DNA from: Schizochytrium sp. TIO01
Taxonomy: Eukaryota; Sar; Bigyra; Thraustochytrida; Thraustochytriidae
Direction of reading: 5' to 3'
DNA length: 15,000 nucleotides
Assembly: GCA_004764695.1 (NCBI GenBank)
Contig: SMSO01000026.1
Coordinates: forward strand, 30,416 to 45,415
In this document: in pieces, positions 8,341 to 15,000 of the stretch
How positions within the stretch are numbered: position 1 is the stretch's first letter
Layout: each line of letters opens with the position of its first letter
Translations under genes and position numbers: made by a program
Notes under the pieces: model-generated
Told to the model about the DNA's origin: nothing
The model's database searches: none
Seen by the model: only the letters and a program-made list of their open reading frames with translations

Positions 8341-11300
8341 TATTTGCACGGTGTTGCTTTTGTCGCTCTTGTTTTGCAAGTTTATGCAATCTCTTGTTTG
8401 TTTGTTCGGTTTGTTTGATGGATGGATGAGTTGTCTGTTTGAGTGAGTACACATCCATCGAACAAAGAGCAAAATGACAACACAACAAAGATAAATGCTG
8501 AAAGCCAACCTAGATCACTCACGTCCATGCATGCATGCGTGCATCTATTGCATCTATTGCATCTATTGCATCTATTGTAATATGTAACGTGTAATGTATT
8601 GCTTGCCATCATTCAATCAAATCGACAGTCTTTTGAGGAACAATATCGGCGACGAGGGCGCCAAGGCAGTGGGCGCGGCGCTGAAAGAGAACCGGTCGCT
8701 GACATCACTCAAGTAAGTTGTCTACGCAACACCGCAGCTCGTGGACTTGTTTGTACATGATGCTTGGTTTGTTGTTTGGTGGGTGGGTCGGTGTTGTTTT
8801 GGCAAGCAAGTTTATGCAATCGCTTGTTTGTTTGATGGATGGATGAGTTGTCTGTTTGAGTGAGTACACATCCATCGAACAAAGAGCAAAATGACAACAC
8901 AACAAAGATAAATGCTGAAAGCCAACCTAGATCACTCACGTCCATGCATGCATGCGTGCATCTATTGTAATATGTAACGTGTAATGTATTGCTTGCCATC
9001 ATTCAATCAAATCGACAGTCTTCCGTGCAACAAAATCGGCGACGAGGGCGGCAAGGCAGTGGGTGCGGCGCTGAAAGAGAACCGGTCGCTGACATCACTC
9101 AAGTAAGTTGTCTACGCAACACCGCAGCTCGTGGACTTGTTTGTACATGATGCTTTGTTTGTTGTTTGGTGGGTGGGTCGGTGTTGTTTTGCAAGTTTAT
9201 GCAATCTCTTGTTTGTTTGATGGATGGATGAGTTGTCTGTTTGAGTGAGTATACATCCATCGAACAAAGAGCAAAATGACAACACAACAAAGATAAATGC
9301 TGAAAGCCAACCTAGATCACTCACGTCCATGCATGCATGCATGCATGCATGCATCTATTGTAATATGTAACGTGTAATGTATCATGTATCATTCAATCAA
9401 ATCGACAGTCTTTCCTACAACAATATCGGCGACGAGGGCGCCAAGGCAGTGGGCGCGGCGCTGAAAGAGAACCGGTCGCTGACATCACTCAAGTAAGTTG
9501 TCTACGCAACACCGCAGCTCGTGGACTTGTTTGTACATGATGCTTGGTTTGTTGTTTGGTGGGTGGGTCGGTGTTGGTTTGCAAGTTTATGCAATCGCTT
9601 GTTTGTTTGATGGATGGATGAGTTGTCTGTTTGAGTGAGTATACATCCATCGAACAAAGAGCAAAATGACAACACAACAAAGATAAATGCTGAAAGCCAA
9701 CCTAGATCACTCACGTCCATGCATGCATGCGTGCATCTATTGTAATATGTAACGTGTAATGTATTGCTTGCCATCATTCAATCAAATCGACAGTCTTTAT
9801 GGCAACAAAATCGGCTACGAGGGTGGCAAGGCAGTGGGTGCGGCGCTGAAAGAGAACCGGTCGCTGACATCACTCGTGTAAGTTGTCTATGCAACACCGC
9901 AGCTCGTGGCCTTGTTTGTACATGATGCTTGGTTTGTTGTTTGGTGGGTGGGTCGGTGTTGTTTTGCAAGTTTATGCAATGGCTTGTTTGTTTGTTTGAT
10001 TGTTTGGTTGATGGATGGATGGATGGATGGGTTGTCTGTTTGAGTGAATATACATCCATCGAACAAAGAGCAAAATGACAACACAACAAAGATAAATGCT
10101 GAAAGCCAACCTAGATCACTCACGTCCATGCATGCATGCGTGCATCTATTGTAATATGTAACGTGTAATGTATTGCTTGCCATCATTCAATCAAATCGAC
10201 AGTCTTTGGTGCAACAAGATCGGCTCACAGGGCGGCAAGGCAGTGGGTGCGGCGCTGAAAGAGAACCGGTCGCTGACATCACTCAAGTAAGTTGTCTACG
10301 CAACACCGCAGCTCGTGGACTTGTTTGTACATGATGCTTGGTTTGTTGTTTGGTGGGTGGGTCGGTGTTGGTTTGCAAGTTTATGCAATCGCTTGTTTGT
10401 TTGATGGATGGATGAGTTGTCTGTTTGAGTGAGTATACATCCATCGAACAAAGAGCAAAATGACAACACAACAAAGATAAATGCTGAAAGCCAACCTAGA
10501 TCACTCACGTCCATGCATGCATGCATGCATGCGTGCATCTATTGTAATATGTAACGTGTAATGTATTGCTTGCCATCATTCAATCAAATCGACAGTCTTT
10601 ATGGCAACAAAATCGGCTACGAGGGCGCCAAGGCAGTGGCTGCGGCGCTGAAAGAGAACCGGTCACTGACATCACTTGTGTAAGTTGTCTACGCAACACC
10701 GCAGCTCGTGGACTTGTTTGTACATGATGCTTGGTTTGTTGTTTGGTGGGTGGGTGAGTGTTGTTTTGCAAGTTTATGCAATCTCTTGTTTGTTTGATGG
10801 ATAGATGAGTTGTCTGTTCGAGTGAGTATACATCCATCGAACAAAGAGCAAAATGACAACACAACAAAGATAAATGCTGAAAGCCAACCTAGATCACTCA
10901 CGTCCATGCATGCATGCATGCATCTATTGTAATATGTAACGTGTAATGTATTGGTTGCCATCATTCAATCAAATCGACAGTCTTGAATTCAACGAGATCG
11001 GCTCAGAGGGTGCCAAGGCAGTGGCTGCGGCGCTGAAAGAGAACCGGTCGCTGAGGTCACTCAAGTAAGTTGTCTACGCAACACCGCAGCTCGTGGACTT
11101 GTTTGTAGATGATGCTTGGTTTGTTGTTTGGTGGGTGGGTCGGTGTTGTTTTGCAAGTTTATGCAATCTCTTGTTTGTTTGATGGATGGATGAGTTGTCT
11201 GTTTGAGTGAGTATACATCCATCGAACAAAGAGCAAAATGACAACACAACAAAAAGCCAACCTAGATCACTCACGCCCATGCATGCATGCGTGCATCTAT

Positions 11301-12446
11301 TGCATCTATTGTAATATGTAACGTGTAATGTATTGCTTGCCATCATTCAATCCAATCGACAGTCTTAGAAGCAACAAAATCGGCGACGAGGGCGCTAAGG
11401 CAGTGGCTGCGGCGCTGAAAAAGAACCGGTCACTGACATCACTCAAGTAAGTTGTCTACGCAACACCGCAGCTCGTGGACTTGTTTGTACATGATGCTTG
11501 GTTTGTTGTTTGGTGGGTGGGTCGGTGTTGTTTTGCAAGTTTATGCAATCGCTTGTTTGTTTGATGGATGGATGAGTTGTCTGTTTGAGTGAGTATACAT
11601 CCATCGAACAAAGAGCAAAATGACAACACAACAAAGATAAATGGTGAAAGCTAACCTAGATCACTCACGTCCATGCATGCATGCGTGCATCTATTGTAAT
11701 ATGTAACGTGTAATGTATTGCTTGCCATCATTCAATCAAATCGACAGTCTTGAATACAACAGTATCGGCTCAGAGGGCGCCAAGGCAGTGGGTGCGTCGC
11801 TGAAAGTGAACTGGTCGCTGACATCCCTATCGTAAGTTGTCTAAGCAATAGCTCGTGTACTGGTTTGTGCATGAGACATGGTTGGTTGGTTGTGTCGTGG
11901 GTTGTCTACTGTTTTGTTTTGCCGATATTTTTCTTCTCGTCATTGCAAGTTGGTTGTGGAATTTTTTGTTTGGTTGATTGTGGATGTAACAAAGAGCATG
12001 ATAATATCAAAGAATAAATGAAGCAGTACTGGCAATACTGTGGGTGCCTTTTGATGACGTGAAAATTTTAACTGACGAACGGAGTTGATGGCATTTGGTT
12101 TTTACTGATTTCTAGAATTGACCAGTTCACGGATGAAATTTGTAAGGAGCTCGAATTGAATAGGCACGTTTGTTCTGCAAAGGCAAGAAGGACAAGTCTT
12201 ATACAGATATCTCGTGAGCTTCGTTGTATACATGTTGTGAACGATGCACTCTCTCTGCCGTTTCCAGTGAAGCGTAGTCTTCTTACACAAGCTTGGCCTG
12301 CTAACAGCTTTTGTGAGCTGAGTTCGAAAGAGGACTATCTTTCTGCGCAGAAAGTAGAGCTTGATGGGCTGGAAGCTGCAAACGTTGCCTTTCGTGGAGC
12401 GTTGGGATGTCTAGGCCCTTATATTTTGAATAAAAATAGTTCTTAA
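8220..12446 (+). CDS. LRR protein, 11 exons, one repeat per exon
   Basis: Exons: 8220-8284, 8629-8712, 9019-9102, 9409-9492, 9794-9877, 10203-10286, 10596-10679, 10981-11064, 11363-11446, 11748-11831, 12116-12446; spliced 1152 nt, 383 residues, no internal stop. Every intron is phase 2, begins GTAAGT and ends in AG. Residues 1-22 are a short N-cap. Residues 23-274 are nine 28-residue repeats of ribonuclease-inhibitor type (SLTSL-x-L-x-x-N-x-IG-x-EGAKAV then AALKENR), each one exon. Residues 275-383 are a non-repeat tail with no known domain. No signal peptide or membrane segment, so probably cytosolic, binding a partner on the concave LRR face. ATG 8220 is the first in frame after TAA 8175-8177. 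Terminal exon 10 and intron 10 are diverged; the internal units are homogenised. Likely role, by analogy with NLRC3-like and algal LRR proteins, is recognition. A structural or scaffold role is possible. Confidence 0.88.
8297..8340 (+). repeat. (TTGC)n microsatellite in intron 1
   Basis: About eleven tandem CTTG/TTGC units replace the first ~75 bp found in the other introns of the array. This marks the left boundary of the homogenised unit. Confidence 0.85.
8538..8578 (+). repeat. Four copies of a 10-bp GCATCTATTG repeat in intron 1
   Basis: GCATCTATT(G) is repeated four times just before TAATATGTAACG. Intron 8 (about 11291-11312) has two copies and the other introns one. This local expansion lies some 50-90 bases before the 3' splice site. 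Confidence 0.8.
8829..8881 (+). repeat. Conserved hairpin in LRR introns (intron 2 copy)
   Basis: TGTTTGATGGATG at 8829-8841 can pair with CATCCATCGAACA at 8869-8881: 13 pairs in RNA including one G-U, with a 27-nt loop. The same pair of arms occurs in intron 1 (8412-8424 with 8452-8464) and, with small changes, in introns 3-9. A second, weaker pairing (TGAGTGA with TCACTCA) and a GCATGCATGC palindrome follow within the same introns. It may simply reflect the simple-sequence TGGA run, or it may help splicing or recombination. Confidence 0.5.
11832..12115 (+). other. Diverged last intron of the LRR gene
   Basis: It starts GTAAGTTGTCTAAGCAA and still contains recognisable pieces of the array intron (AGCTCGTG, TTGTGCATGA, AACAAAGAGCA, AATAAATG), but most of it has drifted. 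The acceptor is TTTCTAG at 12109-12115. It shows what an array intron looks like once it escapes homogenisation. Confidence 0.7.
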
Positions 12447-13181
12447 TAGTTTATTCTTTATCAAAGTTGCTTTATATAAAACTATATGAAAGATATTACA
12501 ATTTTGTAGATTTTCAGGATTATGAACGTGCTAGAAAATATTAATTATCATAATATAGAGCGTGTAGGTGATGGAAACATTTTGATTGAATACTGATATT
12601 GACAATTTACGAAGCGAATAAATTAAACGCCGTAGGAGTCAGAGACGATATTTTGAAAGATGTTAGAGCACAAGACACGACTAGTGAACGTGCATGTGGC
12701 AATCAGTGATTTTCAAGATGTGAAGTGAAAAATTGCCGCAATGCTCAAAACTTCATAACAGGTTGCATTTAGAAAAATTGCTTGACGGTCATTGCATGAA
12801 TGAAATATAACCTGACGTTAAATAATGCCTTATAAGTGCATAATTTTTCGTACGTATTCTGGAATTGCGAATGTGAGTTTGGAAGTTGTTGTCAAGTTAA
12901 TCGGATCCCCAACCGAAAATTTTGGTTATCATTATTCGTATTACTCGAGCTTCAGCTTCTTTAAGTACATAGTTTACTCAGGGCGACCTCTACAAGTTTG
13001 AGAAGGCTCGATAAATTACGAAAATGCAACAGCTTTTGCAACAACGTCTATGGGGAAGCTTGGCGATTGCTTTTCTGTAGCTGCCAGACAAAATGTTAAA
13101 TGACACATGTGATTTAATGACCAACCACCTGTTGCAAAGTAATTGACGACGAGAGTATGGGGCCATTCTCCAACGAGGGTG

Positions 13182-13217
13182 GCGTTGTTGTGCGTTGTTG
13201 TGCGTTGTTGTGCGTTG
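13182..13217 (+). repeat. 10-bp tandem repeat TGCGTTGTTG, ~3.6 copies
   Basis: GCGTTGTTG followed by two perfect TGCGTTGTTG units and a partial copy. No association with a gene is visible. Confidence 0.85.
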
Positions 13218-13768
13218 AAAACAGAATGTTGTTTCAGGCCTCATCTATTACCAAAGCCATATCTATCTAGGTGTATTACCCGAATCTAAACTAACAGGGC
13301 CCTTTGATGCGAAATCTATGTATTCAGCTTGTCTGTGTCTACAAGCTCAATAAACTCAATAATATTCTTTCCCTTTCACTCTCTTCATCAGGTCTCACTG
13401 ACCACCTTACTAAAGCTCGTGCTCTTGTCAGACTACCTCTGTGCAGTCCATTGCAGAAACTAATATGCAATAGCTATATTTAGCGAATCTGAGATTTTGT
13501 ATTCTGGTAAAGTAATCTGATATAGACTGTGTTCAAATAAGAAAGTAGCTAGAAGAAGAAGAAGCGTGTGATGACTCAAAAGCTCGAGCAGTCAAACGTA
13601 TCATGGGAATATCCCTAACAACGTTTGCTGCACTTTAACGCCTCATTTCTGGTCTACTCTGATTACTTTTTCGATAAACTCAATAAGCAATCTCTTTTTT
13701 AGCGCAGCTTCTATCGCCCTATATCAAGGGATAAAGATGTAAGAGCTGCGTACGGCATGTAATCCACC

Positions 13769-13814
13769 GGGCATCTGGGGCCCAATAGTGTGGGCATCTG
13801 AAGCCCATTAGTGT
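13769..13814 (+). repeat. 23-bp tandem duplication
   Basis: GGGCATCTG, two purines, GCCCA, one base, TAGTGT appears twice in direct contact (13769-13791 and 13792-13814) with three base differences. A third copy begins GGGCA at 13815 and stops. Confidence 0.85.
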
Positions 13815-15000
13815 GGGCACTCTTCATGAGGTGGACGCCCGTCGTATAAATTGTCCGGGAGAGCAGAGCCTTACCGTGGATGCGTTGCCTTCCTTCTTCT
13901 TTTCCTTTCACGACCTCCATTGCTTGGACGGCTCCACATACTAGTCTGTTTCATAAGTTAACGACGAGAGTAATTGTTTTGAGTTATGCACATTCAATAT
14001 GAAAGCAAAGGGATTGTAGTATTATTAGCCGTGGAGTTGTATAGTGCAACAGAACTTTCTAGTTTCGAGATGACCTGATTTTGTTTGATCGTGTCAATAA
14101 GTTAATACACCAATGACCTGAGCTCAAATGGAGGTGAAGGAAACAATCACGTCTGGTATGAAACCCATATGAAAATTCAAAGCAACAACACTGATCACAA
14201 CTAGTTCTCAAGAAACCCGAACATTTATGGCTCAACGACAGTGTTGGGTGTCTAGGTTTTCGTAGCTGTACTTAACAAGAGTCTACCGGGGATAACACCA
14301 TCCTGATGGGCTCTACTACTGCGATGTCAAGCTTGTAGATATACAAAGATGGAGACGGACAGAATCGCACCAACCTCTAAACTTGTCCTCAGTTCCTCAC
14401 GTTCAAAGCAGTTCTTTTTTGTTTATCTGGTGTTAACGCTCATCTTGCTTACACAACTCTTCAGTATTCTCATTATGACCATCCACTCAAAACACTTTAT
14501 GAATGTTAACTAAGATTTTCCCAAATGGCTTAGAACCCATTTTTCTTCTTGGACCCTTTTCACTCTTAGTGCACTGTTTTGCGACTCATTCTAGGTCTCA
14601 TCTGATTACTTCTTTAGTTCAATCAGTGTTGCGTTTCCTAGTTGATTGAAAGGCAATCGGAGAGAAGAAAGAAGGGATCTGAGCAAGGATAGGCTAACCT
14701 TCAGAATGGTAAACGAAGAGATTGCGTGCGTGGAGCGCAGTCGCAGCTCTTTGAGAAAACAAAACTCATGTGAGTCAGTTAGGTTAGCTATGTGTGGGCT
14801 AAGAAGAGTTGGCTTATGTCGCCGGTGAGACTTGACTGATTGATTATTTTGTGTGTTTTGGGCATGATTGCTTGTGGAGCTTTTTCTTCTTGGAGAGGTG
14901 TGCAATATCCTTGTTGCACTTAAGCGTGCACAATAAGAGGACTGCTTTTTAACTCTAAAGGATTTTCGATTGAAAGATATTTCTTTAAACATTTATTTTC

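Larger units (their letters stand above)
8349..11831 (+). repeat. Tandem array of intron-exon cassettes, ~382-409 bp units
   Basis: Exon starts are spaced 390, 390, 385, 409, 393, 385, 382 and 385 bp. Each unit is a ~300-bp intron plus an 84-bp LRR exon. Introns 2-9 are almost the same sequence from GTAAGTTGTCTACGCAAC to CAATCAAATCGACAG. Differences are mostly microsatellite length (TGGA, GCAT), the single bases that vary in the early part, and an 11-bp loss in intron 8 near 11253. Intron 1 shares only the last ~280 bp, and its start is replaced by a TTGC run. Intron 10 is a strongly diverged relative. Unequal crossing-over or gene conversion keeps the internal copies alike. Confidence 0.9.
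12447..15000. other. Right spacer without a supported gene
   Basis: AT-rich just after the LRR gene, then ordinary. No family was recognised in any frame. The longest open stretch is on the minus strand at 14606-14992 (128 codons, ATG at 14990-14992); it is rich in Ser, Arg and Leu and shows no motif. A plus-strand stretch around 14706-14770 ends in a donor-like CAT|GTGAGT and could be an exon, but nothing confirms it. Two small tandem repeats are listed separately. Confidence 0.4.

Noticed and set aside
8261-11640. A family of similar 63-103-residue open frames on the minus strand, one or two per intron of the LRR gene
   Set aside because: They recur because the introns are copies of one sequence. 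They contain simple-repeat translations (SKQASKQ, HACMHACM), lie antisense to a well-supported gene, and change length at every microsatellite difference.
8629-11831. CRISPR-like array, given regular spacing of near-identical units
   Set aside because: The units are ~385 bp intron-exon cassettes with consistent splice sites and an open frame; there are no short repeats with unique spacers.
13143-13972. ACGACGAGAGTA repeated about 815 bp apart, as possible LTR ends
   Set aside because: A 12-base match is expected several times by chance in 15 kb, and the sequences around the two copies do not align.
14606-14992. 128-codon minus-strand open frame with a genuine ATG
   Set aside because: Ser/Arg/Leu-rich with no domain and no homologue I recognise; listed only in the spacer description.

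Overview
The window is eukaryotic nuclear DNA. It is AT-rich, has canonical GTAAGT...AG introns, long gene-poor stretches and decayed mobile DNA. The gene families (RI-type LRR protein with one repeat per exon, a cysteine-motif DDE transposase, a CRN/RHS-like NTPase relic) and the TAGTAG-rich spacers suggest an alga or stramenopile such as a diatom. That placement is inference from style, not from a diagnostic marker.

Layout. 1-1923: no gene I can support. 1924-2079 (+): a possible 51-residue basic protein. 2134-3498 (-): relic of a CRN/RHS-like P-loop NTPase, broken by two in-frame stops and at least two frame changes; one frame change lies at an ATGG microsatellite. 3926-6630 (-): a transposon gene in two overlapping frames, with a zinc-cysteine N-terminal domain, a charged middle and a DDE-like core. 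6631-8219: spacer with homopolymer runs and TAGTAG-rich DNA. 8220-12446 (+): the main feature, an intact 11-exon leucine-rich-repeat gene. 12447-15000: spacer with small tandem repeats and no supported gene.

The LRR gene encodes 383 residues when spliced. Nine consecutive 84-nt exons each encode exactly one 28-residue LRR. All ten introns are phase 2, and the internal introns are near-identical ~300 bp copies. Between exon copies the framework codons barely differ. The changes cluster in the codons for the exposed concave beta-strand (LxLxxNxI), including the residue split by each intron. This is the signature expected of a recognition protein whose repeats are duplicated, homogenised and shuffled as exon cassettes while the ligand-facing residues are diversified. 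It resembles what has been reported for brown-algal LRR/TPR receptor candidates and, by analogy, lamprey VLRs. It is the best candidate here for an undescribed system. The transposase and the NTPase relic show that the surroundings are repeat-rich and decaying, as is usual for fast-evolving loci.
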